Below, piece by piece: positions 17,805 to 27,154 of a DNA stretch of 64,000 nt. The notes beneath the pieces were generated by a model, which worked only from the letters and a program-made list of their open reading frames with translations, had not been told where the DNA came from and searched no databases. Every line of letters starts with the position of its first letter. Positions within the stretch are counted from its first letter, which is position 1. Source of the DNA: Methanomicrobiaceae archaeon (GTDB lineage: Archaea > Halobacteriota > Methanomicrobia > Methanomicrobiales > Methanomicrobiaceae); assembly GCA_029762625.1 (NCBI GenBank), contig JARVGI010000002.1:2772-66771 (forward strand), written 5' to 3'. Both the position numbers and the translations under genes were made by a program.

Positions 17805-17813
17805 TTTATATAA
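17805..17813 (+). promoter_or_regulatory. TATA box before zinc-ribbon redox operon
   Basis: TTTATATAA lies 18-26 bp before the ATG at 17,831, with a GGGGG ribosome-site-like run in between. It is a good archaeal promoter candidate for the peroxide-defence gene set that follows. Confidence 0.6.
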
Positions 17814-17830
17814 CTCTAGGGGGTTATCTC

Positions 17831-18079
17831 ATGTCTGATAAAAGCATGACAGAGACATCAGAGAGTCCGAAAAAAGTGACGGCCGGTGAAAAAGTCGGCC
17901 CAGGGAAGTACGTCTGCATCGACTGCGGGCGAGAGCTCCACATCGACGAGGTGGACAAAGACCTGGCAAAGTGTCCTTCCTGTGCATGTGAGATCTACAA
18001 CTGCTTCCCCATGACCCACATGCGCCCCGATGTCAGGACGCCTGAAGACGCCAGAAACCCCCCGGAGCGAAAGAAGTAA
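17831..18079 (+). CDS. Small zinc-ribbon/rubredoxin-like protein
   Basis: 82 residues. The core is KYVCIDCGRELHIDE, then KCPSCACEIYNC: two C-x2-C knuckles about 20 residues apart, as in zinc ribbons and rubredoxins, preceded by a polar lysine-rich N-terminus. It probably binds Zn or Fe. As first gene of a run with desulforedoxin, CMD and peroxiredoxin genes, an electron-carrier role is plausible but not shown by the sequence. Confidence 0.7.
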   Translation: MSDKSMTETSESPKKVTAGEKVGPGKYVCIDCGRELHIDEVDKDLAKCPSCACEIYNCFPMTHMRPDVRTPEDARNPPERKK

Positions 18080-18155
18080 CGTGGTGCGGCGAACGGGCCA
18101 CTCCCCTCCGGATGTGGATGTGTTGTAAGCGAATATCGCGAGAAGGTGAAAACGT

Positions 18156-18284
18156 ATGGTAAACGTATCAGCAGAAGGGCAGGTCTACCGCTGTGAGATC
18201 TGCGGTAACGTGGTGGAAGTCAAGGTGAACGGCGGCGGCGAGCTGGTCTGCTGCGGTGAACCGATGATCCTCGTGGAGGAATGA
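18156..18284 (+). CDS. 42-residue desulforedoxin-like protein
   Basis: A short complete gene (ATG to TGA) encoding 42 residues. [12 protein letters not shown] and [10 protein letters not shown] give a C-x2-C plus CC arrangement, exactly the Fe(Cys)4 site of desulforedoxin and of the N-terminal domain of desulfoferrodoxin. The superoxide-reducing C-terminal domain of desulfoferrodoxin is absent. It ends 3 bp before the next gene. It probably supplies electrons to the peroxidase partners in this operon. Confidence 0.85.
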   Translation: MVNVSAEGQVYRCEICGNVVEVKVNGGGELVCCGEPMILVEE

Positions 18285-18287
18285 TCC

Positions 18288-18632
18288 ATGGACCAGCAGC
18301 TCAAGTCCCTCGAGGAGAAGATCGGCAAAGTCCCGAAAATTTTCGAGAACCTCAAGGAACTGGACCCCGAGCTCTACAAGAGCGTCATGGGGCTCGACCA
18401 GTGGATCTGGTCGGAAGGAGCGCTTTCCAAGCAGACGAAGAAGATCATCGCCGTCTGCATCGCCGCGGCGCTGCGCGACCGCCATGCGGTGCGCGCCCAG
18501 ATGGCAGGAGCCCCGAACCTCGGAATTTCCCCCGAAGAGATGGACGAGGCGCTCCGGGTGACCTTCCTGCTCGCCGGCATGCCGGCGTACGTATACGGCA
18601 AGACGGCAGCGGAAGAATTTTACAAACCCTGA
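18288..18632 (+). CDS. Carboxymuconolactone decarboxylase (AhpD-like) family protein
   Basis: 114 residues, all-helical CMD family. The usual peroxidase motif CxxC-x3-H is degraded: the segment reads CIAAALRDRHAVRAQ, with only one Cys before the helix and none where the redox pair should be. So if it has activity, it is not the AhpD thiol peroxidase reaction as known. It sits between the desulforedoxin-like and peroxiredoxin genes (3 bp and 11 bp gaps), so it is very likely co-transcribed. Confidence 0.8.
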   Translation: MDQQLKSLEEKIGKVPKIFENLKELDPELYKSVMGLDQWIWSEGALSKQTKKIIAVCIAAALRDRHAVRAQMAGAPNLGISPEEMDEALRVTFLLAGMPAYVYGKTAAEEFYKP

Positions 18633-18643
18633 GGAGATGACGT

Positions 18644-19291
18644 ATGGAAGAACAGGAACCCTGCGCCACGATGCCCGTCCTCGGTAATAAAGCGCCCGAA
18701 TTCGAGGCCCCGACCACCATGGGGCCGATCAAGCTCTCCGACTACATAGGCAAGTGGGTGGTGCTCTTCTCGCACCCCGCGGACTTCACCCCGGTCTGCA
18801 CCACCGAGTTCATGGCCTTCTCCGCGGTGGCGGGCGAACTCGAAGCGCTCAATGTCCAGCTGATCGGGCTTTCCATCGACAGCGTCCATTCACATCTCGC
18901 CTGGGTGCGCAACGTCCAGGAGAAGATGGGGGTGACCATCCCCTTCCCCATCATCGCCGACCTGAACATGAAGGTGGCGAAAGCCTACGGCATGATCCAC
19001 CCGGGCCAGAGCGACACGGCGACCATCAGGACCGTCTTCTTCATCGACCCCGAAGGCATCATGCGGGCGATGCTCTACTACCCCCTCTCCAACGGCCGGT
19101 ACATCCCCGAGATCATCCGGCTGGTCAAGTCGCTCCAGACGACCGACCGCTACGGGGTCGCCACCCCGGCAAACTGGCAGCCCGGCGATAAGGTTGTGGT
19201 TCCCTCTCCCAAGAACGCAAAAGAGATGGCCCGTCGCCTCGACGAAGGGTACGAGTGCAGGGACTGGTACCTCTGCTTCAAGGAGATCTGA
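18644..19291 (+). CDS. Peroxiredoxin (Prx6-type)
   Basis: 215 residues, AhpC/TSA fold. The peroxidatic Cys is C52 in HPADFTPVCTTEF. The long C-terminal arm ends in C205-x5-C211, which could act as resolving cysteines as in archaeal Prx6 relatives. It reduces hydrogen and organic peroxides. It is the last gene of the operon; a T-rich stretch at about 19,303-19,311 may end transcription. Confidence 0.93.
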   Translation: MEEQEPCATMPVLGNKAPEFEAPTTMGPIKLSDYIGKWVVLFSHPADFTPVCTTEFMAFSAVAGELEALNVQLIGLSIDSVHSHLAWVRNVQEKMGVTIPFPIIADLNMKVAKAYGMIHPGQSDTATIRTVFFIDPEGIMRAMLYYPLSNGRYIPEIIRLVKSLQTTDRYGVATPANWQPGDKVVVPSPKNAKEMARRLDEGYECRDWYLCFKEI

Positions 19292-19339
19292 ATCTCTCAC
19301 ACAACCTTTTTTATCGTTCACGCCAGAGCACACAACACA

Positions 19340-19972
19340 ATGGTTATCAACGTCCTTGCCTTCGCCACCAGCCCCCGACGGTACGGCAACTCGGAAACAC
19401 TCCTCGACTACCTGCTGGCCGCCATGGCCGATGAAGGCGGGGTGGCGATCACCAGACACGTGCTCGGCGAAGATATCGTTATCAACCCCTGCAGGGGGTG
19501 CAATGCCTGCGAGAAGCTCGGCCGGTGCATCCAGACCGGCGACGACCTCAACGACGTGCTGGAGGAGATCGTCGAGGCCGACTGCGTGGTGCTCGCCTCG
19601 CCCATCTTCTGCATGGGCCTCTGTGCACAGGCCAAGGCGCTGGTGGACCGCGCCCAGGTGTTCCGCTCCCGCAAGTATGTGCGCCACGAGCCCGTCGTCC
19701 CCCCGGACCGAAAGGATAAACGGATCGGCATTTTCGTCTCCACCGCCGGTCAGAAATGGGACATCGTCTTCGACGGTGCCGTGATGTCGATGGATTGCTT
19801 CTTCCACGTCTCCGACATCAAAAAAATGAACATGCGCTGGCTGATGATCGATGGGGTGGACCAGAAGGGGGCGATCGAGGCCCACCCGACCGCACGCGAG
19901 CAGGCGCGGGAGATGGGAAAAGGCGTGATCCGCGAATTAAAGGAACTGAAAGGCGAGGTATCGGGTACATGA
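19340..19972 (+). CDS. Iron-sulfur flavoprotein / FMN reductase
   Basis: 210 residues. FMN loop SPRRYGNSETLL at 11, cysteine cluster CRGCNACEKLGRC (C-x2-C-x2-C-x5-C, residues about 51-63) for a 4Fe-4S centre, and the flavin loop ASPIFCMGLCAQAKALVDR. Methanogen iron-sulfur flavoproteins of this type reduce oxygen and peroxide with electrons from ferredoxin. Its stop overlaps the next start by ATGA, so the two are translationally coupled paralogues. Confidence 0.85.
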   Translation: MVINVLAFATSPRRYGNSETLLDYLLAAMADEGGVAITRHVLGEDIVINPCRGCNACEKLGRCIQTGDDLNDVLEEIVEADCVVLASPIFCMGLCAQAKALVDRAQVFRSRKYVRHEPVVPPDRKDKRIGIFVSTAGQKWDIVFDGAVMSMDCFFHVSDIKKMNMRWLMIDGVDQKGAIEAHPTAREQAREMGKGVIRELKELKGEVSGT

Positions 19973-20685
19973 CCGGTACCTCGCTCGGGAAATCAAAGAT
20001 TTCTCCGACAGGAAACAGCTCCGATGTTTCCGTGCTCGGCATCTCGGGCAGCCCCCACCGTCACGGGAACACCGAGACCCTGCTGGATGCGTTTCTTGAC
20101 GGGGCGAGGGACGCGGGGGCGGAGGTGGAGGTGGAGAAGGTGGTCATCAAGAACCTCATCTACCGCAGCTGCCAGGGGTGCAATGCCTGCCACAAGGACG
20201 GCGTGTGCATCCTGACCGATGACTTCACCCCGCTCTTTGAAAAGATCCTCTCCGTGGACGTCCTGGCGATCGCCTCCCCCATCTACTCCATGGGGATCAC
20301 CGCCGAGCTGAAGTCCCTCATCGACCGCGCCCAGCCCTACTGGGCCCGCAAATTCGTGCTCAAGACCCTCTACTTCGACTACGGCCACTACCAGAGCCAC
20401 AAGGGGCTTTTTATCTCCACGGCAGGGCAGAGCTGGGACCACGTCTTCGACGGGGCGTTCCCGGTCGTCAACGCGTTTTTCTCCGACATGGGCTTCGAGT
20501 ACTACGACAACGTCATCGCCAACAAAATGGACGAGTACGGCGGCATCAAAGGCCATCCCGCGGCAATGAACGATGCCTTTGCAAAGGGCCAGAAGGTCGT
20601 GCGGGTGGTGAAAAAGATCAAAAAGAAGAAATCTTCAGAGGAAGAGACCGACGATAGCGTCCAGGCTCCCCCCGTAGTTGAATGA
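19969..20685 (+). CDS. Iron-sulfur flavoprotein / FMN reductase
   Basis: 238 residues, paralogue of the preceding gene. A 20-residue polar leader precedes LGISGSPHRHGNTETLL. The Fe-S cluster motif is CQGCNACHKDGVC, and the flavin loop ASPIYSMGITAELKSLIDR. The C-terminus is a charged Lys/Glu tail. The ATG overlaps the upstream stop by 4 bp. Its last 51 bp overlap the end of the M50 protease gene on the other strand. Confidence 0.85.
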   Translation: MTGTSLGKSKISPTGNSSDVSVLGISGSPHRHGNTETLLDAFLDGARDAGAEVEVEKVVIKNLIYRSCQGCNACHKDGVCILTDDFTPLFEKILSVDVLAIASPIYSMGITAELKSLIDRAQPYWARKFVLKTLYFDYGHYQSHKGLFISTAGQSWDHVFDGAFPVVNAFFSDMGFEYYDNVIANKMDEYGGIKGHPAAMNDAFAKGQKVVRVVKKIKKKKSSEEETDDSVQAPPVVE

Positions 20686-21282
20686 GAGCAGGAGCATCGT
20701 AAACGCAAGCATGATCAATCCTCCAAAGATGGCGGGATTCCATGCGAGCACCTTTTTCCCGTCGAGCACGCTCACCGGGAGCATATTGAAGGCGGCGATC
20801 ATGGCGTTGACCGTCAGCCCGATGATGCCCACCTGAGAGAGCAGCAATCCGCTCATGCCGGAGAGCGCCGCCCCCAGCACCACGATGCCCAGGAACGGTA
20901 CGCAAAGCAGGAGATTGCTAATGGGGCCTGCGGCCGAGATGCGCCCGTTCTGCTCCCGGGTCATGCCGGCGCCGTAGATCATGGTCGCGCCCGGTGCGGC
21001 GAAGACCACGCCCACGAGCGCTGCCAGCAGCACCGCTACCAGCAGCATCTGGTTGTCTTTCCGGAACTCTGCCCAGTACCCGTAGCGCATGGCCGTGAAC
21101 TTGTGCGCCAGTTCATGGAGGACGAAGCCGATACCCACCGTGACCAGCGAGATTGCGAAGAAGAGGGTAAAACCCACCGGATCGATATGGTCCCGTACGA
21201 AGATGAGGGTGAAGGCGACGGCGATCGCAAGCCAGGCGATGAGCAGATCGCGCCGTTCTCTCTCGGTGATGCGTTCGAGCAT
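20635..21282 (-). CDS. M50/site-2-type membrane zinc metalloprotease
   Basis: 215 residues with about six membrane helices. The zinc motif is H56-E57-L-A-H60, and the third ligand region NMLPVSVLDGKK (about 166) is the N-x2-P-x4-DG motif of this family. It resembles archaeal intramembrane or membrane-protein proteases without PDZ or CBS domains. Substrate unknown. It is divergent from chorismate mutase and overlaps the flavoprotein gene tail-to-tail by 51 bp. Confidence 0.85.
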   Translation of the reverse strand: MLERITERERRDLLIAWLAIAVAFTLIFVRDHIDPVGFTLFFAISLVTVGIGFVLHELAHKFTAMRYGYWAEFRKDNQMLLVAVLLAALVGVVFAAPGATMIYGAGMTREQNGRISAAGPISNLLLCVPFLGIVVLGAALSGMSGLLLSQVGIIGLTVNAMIAAFNMLPVSVLDGKKVLAWNPAIFGGLIMLAFTMLLLSFNYGGSLDAIVGLFL

Positions 21283-21389
21283 GGTACAAACCTTCCCAGA
21301 TCGGTATGCCGCCGGCCCTTAAGTACTTGGGTATTCTGCACATCATCTCCCGCAGGTTTTTTTCCCTCGCCGATCCACAACTCCAGTGC

Positions 21390-21674
21390 ATGACACTGGA
21401 CGAGTACCGCCGCACGCTCGCCGCACTCGATGAGCAGATCATCGACCTCATTGCGAAGCGCCAGAAGATCGCCGCGGCGATCGGGCGGATCAAGCACCGG
21501 GAAGCCATCCCCATTCACGACGAAGAGCAGCACGCACAGGTGATGGGCAGGGTCTTTGACAGCGCCGTCGAGCACAAGATTGACCCGGTGAGCGTGCAGA
21601 AGGTCTTTGAACTCCTGGTCGCCATGAGCGAGGAGCGCCAGCACGAGTGTGCGGGAGAGGGAAACCTCCCGTAA
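21390..21674 (+). CDS. Chorismate mutase, AroQ class
   Basis: 94 residues from MTLDEYRRTLAALDEQIIDL; in-frame upstream codons are not family-like. The all-helical AroQ fold shows R..LDEQIIDLIAKRQKIAAAIGRIK with the active-site Arg/Lys, then EEQHAQVMGRV. It rearranges chorismate to prephenate for phenylalanine and tyrosine synthesis. It is stand-alone, not fused to prephenate dehydrogenase or dehydratase. It ends 9 bp before the sensor gene converging from the right. Confidence 0.9.
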   Translation: MTLDEYRRTLAALDEQIIDLIAKRQKIAAAIGRIKHREAIPIHDEEQHAQVMGRVFDSAVEHKIDPVSVQKVFELLVAMSEERQHECAGEGNLP

Positions 21675-21683
21675 CGCCCGCAC

Positions 21684-23489
21684 TCATTCGGGCCCGGGAT
21701 CCACAGCGTATCCCGGGATATCGTAGTGTTTTCTCAAAAATGCCCGGATGTTCTCCGACTCGACCCAGCCCACGTCCAGCTCGTTGATGAGCGAGTCGAT
21801 CTCGTCCACATATGGCCGGATGGCATCCGAGAGGCCGTCGCCTTCGAGATCCACGGTGCCCACGATAGCCTGCAGGGGGTTGCGGATGTGGTCGTTGAGA
21901 ACCGCCAGCTGCTCCATGTTCTTTTCGATCTGGATGAGCGCCATCCGCTTCTCTCCCTCGATCTCCATGGAATTGATGGCGAATGCGAGATCGTTTGCCA
22001 GCGTCTGCAGCGAATGCAGCTCCTGCTCCCCCACGAGTGCCTTCGGCAGGAGGTAGATGACCAGCACCCCTTTGACCGTCGCCCCGTAGATCATGGGCAG
22101 GGCAAAGGCGTACTCGATGAACTCCACCCCGTCTTCGTGCTGGCTCACCAGCTCGGCCTCGAAGGTGGGCGACCGGTTCGCCACCACCTCTTTCACCCAC
22201 GGGCGCGAGAGCTGCAGGGCGTGCATCGCCCGGTACCGCAGATCGGAGATGGCCACGGGGACCGCCCTCCCCTCCTCGCACAGGGCGATGGCGGCAATGA
22301 TCCGGGGATCGAGCTGTGCCAGCTCCCTGCACGCTTTGTGCATGAGATCCCGCTTCCCGGTCTCGTGCACGATCATGTGCCGGATGGCGTTGGCGACGGC
22401 GATGAGGCGTTCCGCCTGCTTGCGAGCGGTGATGTCGAGAACGGACACCACGGTCCTCCTCGTCTGGGGGATGGTCCCGATATGGATGAGCACATGGTGC
22501 GAGAGACCCTCCGCATCGACGCACCGTGCTTCAAAGGTGCGGGGGACACCGGCGGCATCCCCCGCAAGACGTGTTTCATTGTACTGTTTGATGCGGAGGC
22601 GGTCCTCTTTCGCTACCAGGTCGAGGAGCACCATACCTCCTTCCAGCTCGCCGGCTATGTAGCCGAAGAGCGTCTCGCACTCCCTGTTGGCGAGAACGAT
22701 GGTGCCGTTCTCCTCGACGATCATGGTGGCGCTGCCGGTGGTGTCGAAGATGGTATGGTAGAGGTCCATGGAGCGCCGCAACTCCTCTTCCGCCTGTTTC
22801 CGGAGCGTGATGTCCCGCACCACCGTCAGCACGCGTCGCACCTCCTCATCCTCCTCGATAGGAGTGATGTTGATTTCGGTGTGCACCTCCCGTCCGCCGA
22901 ACTCGAACCGCTCCTCCGTGCGGTAGCGTGTTCCACTGACGAACACCCAGCCGTACTGCGCCTGCAGGCTGGGGAGGATGAAGGGGAGGATCTCAAAAAT
23001 CGGCGTTTTCCAGGGGGATTTCGGCATCTTCACGCCGATCTTGTCGCACCACCCGAGGAACCCGGCGTTGAAGAGCACCGGGATGAGCCCGCGATCGACC
23101 ACGAAGATGGCGTCCCTGGTGGCATCGATCGTCTCCCGGTAACGCTCCTCCCCCGCGTGCAGCGTGCTGGTGAGAAAGGAGACCACCCACGCCACGATGA
23201 TCATCATGCCGATGCGCCCCGCCGCGATGGACATAGAGAAGAGGTCGGGGCGGTTCAGGGCCATATCGGAGGCGAAGTAAGCTAGCCCGAGCAACGAGGC
23301 GAAATAGATACCCCGGTCCGGGTGGCGGTAGGCGACGAGCACGATGGGAATGTAGAAGAGGTGGGTGAAGAGTACGGAATGGCCGAAATAGAGGGAAATG
23401 AGCACAATCCCAAGGGTAAATGCGGTCGAGAGAGAGATCGCGAGGTTCCACCACCGGTCCTCGATCTGGGGGGAAGATGTCTGTGCCAT
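21684..23489 (-). CDS. Membrane PAS-PAS-GAF sensor with ATPase-less DHp-like end
   Basis: 601 residues. Four membrane helices (1-110), PAS (about 115-235), PAS (about 240-360), GAF-like (about 370-505), then a terminal module of about 75 residues. That module reads QIEKNMEQLAVLNDHIRNPL, then QAIVGTVDLEG, EID and GWVES..IRAFLRKHY. It resembles a histidine-kinase dimerisation domain, but where kinases have His-Glu before x-R-x-P-L this has Asp-His, and no HATPase domain follows. Two other genes here (47,053-49,242 and 51,185-52,660) end the same way. It is a membrane-bound signal sensor; the output is unknown. Confidence 0.8.
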   Translation of the reverse strand: MAQTSSPQIEDRWWNLAISLSTAFTLGIVLISLYFGHSVLFTHLFYIPIVLVAYRHPDRGIYFASLLGLAYFASDMALNRPDLFSMSIAAGRIGMMIIVAWVVSFLTSTLHAGEERYRETIDATRDAIFVVDRGLIPVLFNAGFLGWCDKIGVKMPKSPWKTPIFEILPFILPSLQAQYGWVFVSGTRYRTEERFEFGGREVHTEINITPIEEDEEVRRVLTVVRDITLRKQAEEELRRSMDLYHTIFDTTGSATMIVEENGTIVLANRECETLFGYIAGELEGGMVLLDLVAKEDRLRIKQYNETRLAGDAAGVPRTFEARCVDAEGLSHHVLIHIGTIPQTRRTVVSVLDITARKQAERLIAVANAIRHMIVHETGKRDLMHKACRELAQLDPRIIAAIALCEEGRAVPVAISDLRYRAMHALQLSRPWVKEVVANRSPTFEAELVSQHEDGVEFIEYAFALPMIYGATVKGVLVIYLLPKALVGEQELHSLQTLANDLAFAINSMEIEGEKRMALIQIEKNMEQLAVLNDHIRNPLQAIVGTVDLEGDGLSDAIRPYVDEIDSLINELDVGWVESENIRAFLRKHYDIPGYAVDPGPE

Positions 23490-23602
23490 TCGCTGCGTCC
23501 TGAAAAAAGGTATCGAAAGACGGGACGAAAAGAATGCCTATTTGCACCGGTGGGTTTTTGAAAAGAGAGGGATGCGGCCGGAAAGCCCGGAGCGGGCACC
23601 CT

Positions 23603-24481
23603 TCAACGCTCGTCACGCCGGATCATGGTGCCCACCCCCGCATCGGTGAAGAGCTCGAGCAGGAGATTGTGGGGCCTGTTGCCGTTGAGGATATGGGCGT
23701 GGGTCACCCCCGACCTGAGCGAGCGGATACAGGCTTCCAGCTTGGGGATCATCCCTCCCACGATTACGCCGTCGATGATCATCTCTTCTGCCTCATGGAC
23801 GGAGAGGCGCTGGAGGGTCCGGTTCCGATGGGCGTTCATGACCCCGTCCACATCGGTGAGGTTGATGAGCTTGTAGGCGCACAGGGCGGTGGCGATCTCG
23901 CCTGCCGCCGTGTCCGCATTCACGTTGAGGCTCCGCCCCTCCCGGTCGATGGCGATGGGCGCGATCACCGGGATGTAGTTGTTCTCGAGCAGGCCTTCCA
24001 GCAGCGCCGGGTTGACCTCGATGATCTCGCCGACGTGGCCGAGATCCACCTCCTGTTCCTGGTTGTCGATGACCACCCGCTGCGCGCTGAGCTTTCGGGC
24101 GATGAGCAGGTTGCCGTCGTTGCCGGAGAGGCCCACCCCGAGCGCCCCGAACTTGGTGATCAGGGAGACGATGCCGTCGTTGATCTTGCCCACCAGCACC
24201 ATCTGGGCGATCTCGAGGGTCTCCTGGTCGGTGATCCGCAGCCCGGCGACGAATTTGGGCTCTTTTCCCATCGCAACCATCTTCTGGGTGATCTCCGGCC
24301 CGCCGCCGTGAACGATGACCACCTGCATCCCCACGTAGCGCAACAGCACGATGTCCTGGATCACTGTATCCAGGATTGCCGGGTCCACCATGGCGTGCCC
24401 GCCGAGCTTGATCACGACGCGCCTGCCGTGGAACTTCTGGATATACGGCAGCGCCTCCGTCAGAACGTCTTCGCGTTTCAT
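23603..24481 (-). CDS. argB: Acetylglutamate kinase
   Basis: 292 residues from [19 protein letters not shown]; 18 upstream codons lie inside arg[11 protein letters not shown] and [10 protein letters not shown] are the phosphate and substrate loops, [10 protein letters not shown] and [11 protein letters not shown] are family signatures, and the ATP end is [12 protein letters not shown]. It phosphorylates N-acetylglutamate in arginine synthesis. The start overlaps the argJ stop by 4 bp. It is the last gene of the arg operon. Confidence 0.96.
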   Translation of the reverse strand: MKREDVLTEALPYIQKFHGRRVVIKLGGHAMVDPAILDTVIQDIVLLRYVGMQVVIVHGGGPEITQKMVAMGKEPKFVAGLRITDQETLEIAQMVLVGKINDGIVSLITKFGALGVGLSGNDGNLLIARKLSAQRVVIDNQEQEVDLGHVGEIIEVNPALLEGLLENNYIPVIAPIAIDREGRSLNVNADTAAGEIATALCAYKLINLTDVDGVMNAHRNRTLQRLSVHEAEEMIIDGVIVGGMIPKLEACIRSLRSGVTHAHILNGNRPHNLLLELFTDAGVGTMIRRDER

Positions 24482-25638
24482 GTTGTGTACTTCCCGTTGA
24501 TCTCCACGTAGGTCTCCGTCAGGTCGCAGCCCCATGCGGTGGCCGTCGCCCCGCCTTCGCCGAGATCGATGGCGAAGGTGACCGTATCGCCGGCCATGAG
24601 CTCCTGTGCCTCCGCAAGCGCCGCCGCGTCGGCAAGGACCGCACCCCGCCGTGCGAAGACCACCTCGCGGTCGCCGGAACGCAGGCTCACGGTCATTGTC
24701 CCGGGATCGAAGGAAACCCCGGCCCGGCCTGCGGCGGCGACGATCCGCCCCCAGTTGGGATCCCGTCCGTAGACGGCGGTCTTGACGAGCGACGACCCCG
24801 CAACGGTGCGGGCGACGAGTGCGGCCTCCTCTTCGGTACGCGCGCCCGAGACCCGCACCACGAGCAGTTTCGTCGCCCCCTCCCCGTCCGCGGCGATCTG
24901 GCGGGCCAGCGAGACGCAGACCTCCTCGAGCGCCGCCTGGAACGCCTCGGGATCGGGCCGACCCTTGCGGCCGGTGGCGGTCACAAAGACGCAGTCGTTG
25001 GTGGAGGTGTCCCCGTCAACCACCACCCGGTTGAAGCTGCGGTCCACCGCCACCGTGAGGGCCGCCTGCAGGTCAGCGGCGGAAAGGGCGGCGTCGGTGT
25101 AGAGGAAGGCGAGCATCGTGCCCATGTTCGGGGCGATCATCCCGCTCCCCTTGGCGATCCCGGCCACGGCAAACCCATCGCCCCGGACGAGGGCGTGCTT
25201 GGGAGAGAGGTCGGTGGTCATGATCGCCGCCGCAGCGTCGTCCTCCGCCGATGCGTCGCACCGGAGTTGCGGGGCGATCGCCGTACACTGCCGCTCTATC
25301 AGGCTCACGTCGGGGAAGCGCCCGATCACGCCGGTCGAGGCCACACCCACCCGGTCGGGGGTCGTCCCGAACGCCGCGGCGGCAATCTCGCCCATCCGCA
25401 GCGCCGCCGCAACGCCGGCATCGCCGGTATAGACGTTCGCGTTCCCTGAATTGACGATGATTCCGTCGAGAAAGCCTGCCGGCATCAGCTCCCGCATCAG
25501 CTTCACGGGCTCGGCGACGACCTGGTTCCGGGTAAATACGGCGGCGGCGGTTCCCTGTGCCTCGATCAGGGCAAGCCCGAATTTGCCTTCCTTCACGCCC
25601 GCGGCGCGCACGCCTTCCACGGCACAGATGCTCTTCAT
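24478..25638 (-). CDS. argJ: Bifunctional glutamate N-acetyltransferase ArgJ
   Basis: 386 residues. The self-cleavage region is [18 protein letters not shown], with the nucleophile expected at T174; GDTSTNDC and DPNWGRI are also family motifs. ArgJ moves the acetyl group from N-acetylornithine to glutamate, so arginine synthesis runs as a cycle. Operon position: 11 bp after the CBS-domain gene, 4-bp overlap with argB. Confidence 0.96.
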   Translation of the reverse strand: MKSICAVEGVRAAGVKEGKFGLALIEAQGTAAAVFTRNQVVAEPVKLMRELMPAGFLDGIIVNSGNANVYTGDAGVAAALRMGEIAAAAFGTTPDRVGVASTGVIGRFPDVSLIERQCTAIAPQLRCDASAEDDAAAAIMTTDLSPKHALVRGDGFAVAGIAKGSGMIAPNMGTMLAFLYTDAALSAADLQAALTVAVDRSFNRVVVDGDTSTNDCVFVTATGRKGRPDPEAFQAALEEVCVSLARQIAADGEGATKLLVVRVSGARTEEEAALVARTVAGSSLVKTAVYGRDPNWGRIVAAAGRAGVSFDPGTMTVSLRSGDREVVFARRGAVLADAAALAEAQELMAGDTVTFAIDLGEGGATATAWGCDLTETYVEINGKYTT

Positions 25639-25649
25639 CGTTGCCCCCC

Positions 25650-26132
25650 TCAGGCAGATGTTTCGAAGCGCGAGCCTACGCCGCGGACGATATCCAGCCG
25701 GGTGACGATCCCCACCAGGCGGCCTCCTTTCAGGACCGGCAGGCGGGCGATGCCCTCGCGGAGCATGATCGCCGCAGCCTCCTCGATGTCCGCGTCCTCG
25801 TCGATCGAGATGACGTTGTCGCTCATCACGGTGGTGATCGGCGATGTGCCGATGTCGGCAAGCGCCGCTTTGGTCTTTTCCCAGTTGATGAACTCCCGGA
25901 TGGGCACCTCGACGATCTCGAGCGGAGAGGGGAGCCAGAGGTCATCGCTGATCTCGCCGGTGTCGAGCAGCGAGAGGATATCGGTCTCGGTGACGATCCC
26001 GACGATCGTTTCGCCGTCCATCACCGGGAGACCGCCGATGCGGTTTTTCCGCAGGATCGCCGCGGCTTCGCTCACCGTGGCATCCGCAGGCACGGTCAGG
26101 GGAGAGGGGGTCATGACATCTTTCACTTTCAT
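25650..26132 (-). CDS. Two-CBS-domain protein in arg operon
   Basis: 160 residues, start at the ATG of MKVKDVMTPSPLTV (an earlier in-frame GTG is possible). Two CBS domains, about 5-60 and 95-155, each with the GI.RLPV / GGLPV strand and a VGIVT-x3-D/L end (VGIVTETDIL, VGIVTRLDIV). CBS pairs bind adenine nucleotides or SAM and signal energy state. It is inserted between argC and argJ (9 bp and 11 bp gaps), so it is presumably made with the arginine enzymes and may sense a nucleotide for them. Confidence 0.9.
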   Translation of the reverse strand: MKVKDVMTPSPLTVPADATVSEAAAILRKNRIGGLPVMDGETIVGIVTETDILSLLDTGEISDDLWLPSPLEIVEVPIREFINWEKTKAALADIGTSPITTVMSDNVISIDEDADIEEAAAIMLREGIARLPVLKGGRLVGIVTRLDIVRGVGSRFETSA

Positions 26133-26141
26133 GCATATCAC

Positions 26142-27128
26142 CTAGGGAACGAGGGCGACGACATCGAGGCCCATTGTTTCTTCAAGCCCGCACATCAGGT
26201 TCATGTTCTGGATCGCCTGGCCGCTGGCGCCCTTGACCAGGTTGTCGATCGCCGAGACCGCCACGATACGGTCGCCCTCGCTCTCCACCCCGATGTCGCA
26301 GAAATTGCTCCCCCGCACCGGGGCGAGCGCGGGTTTCTGGAGGCGGACGAAAATTTCCCCGGCGTAGAAGTCGGCATAGAGCGCCTCGACCTCGGCCTGC
26401 GTCATGGGCTCATCGAGCAGGATATGGGCGGTGGTCAGGATCCCGCGGTTGACGGGGAGGAGGTGCGGGGTGAAGTAGCACCGTGCGGACGAGCCGAGCC
26501 GCGCGAGCTCCATGCGCATCTCCGCCACGTGCCGGTGGGACGTCCATTTATAGGCGGTGAAATTGTCGCCCACGTTGGGGTAATGGGTGGTGGCGGAAGG
26601 GTTGACCCCCGCCCCCGATACGCCCGTTTTGGCATCGTAGATGATGGTGTGGGCGGCACGTGCGAGGGGGGCGGCGGCGAGGGTGGCGCCCGTGGGAAAG
26701 CACCCCGGGTTGGCAACGAACTCCGCACCCTTCACCTCGTCGCGGTGCAGCTCGGGGATGCCGTAGGGGGCGGGGAAGTAGTCGGTGTGCTCCACGCCGT
26801 AGACCGCCTCGTAGATATCACGGGGGAGGCGGTAGTCGGCAGAGAGGTCGACGGTGCGTATGCCCCGCTCGACAAGGGGCCCCGCGTAGGCCATCGCCGC
26901 CGTATGGGGGACCGCGAGAAAGGCAACATCCGCATCGACGGCATCGACATCGGGATTGGAGAAGAGGAGATCGGTAAAACCCCTGAGGTGGGGGTGCACG
27001 GTGTGCAGGGGTTTGCCGTCCATTGCCCGCGAGGTGGCGCAGACCACCTCGGCCTCGGGATGGTGGTGGAGGAGGCGGACGAGCTCCCCGCCGGTGTATC
27101 CCGATGCGCCGATGATCGCAATATCCAT
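26142..27128 (-). CDS. argC: N-acetyl-gamma-glutamyl-phosphate reductase
   Basis: 328 residues. NADP loop [15 protein letters not shown] at 6, catalytic Cys C143 in NPGCFPTGA, and a GVSGAG loop. It reduces acetylglutamyl phosphate to the semialdehyde. First gene of the order argC-CBS-argJ-argB. Only 26 bp separate it from the upstream ADP-ribosylglycohydrolase gene on the same strand, so the two may be co-transcribed. Confidence 0.96.
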   Translation of the reverse strand: MDIAIIGASGYTGGELVRLLHHHPEAEVVCATSRAMDGKPLHTVHPHLRGFTDLLFSNPDVDAVDADVAFLAVPHTAAMAYAGPLVERGIRTVDLSADYRLPRDIYEAVYGVEHTDYFPAPYGIPELHRDEVKGAEFVANPGCFPTGATLAAAPLARAAHTIIYDAKTGVSGAGVNPSATTHYPNVGDNFTAYKWTSHRHVAEMRMELARLGSSARCYFTPHLLPVNRGILTTAHILLDEPMTQAEVEALYADFYAGEIFVRLQKPALAPVRGSNFCDIGVESEGDRIVAVSAIDNLVKGASGQAIQNMNLMCGLEETMGLDVVALVP

Positions 27129-27154
27129 GGTGATACTATTTTTCTAAAAAATGA

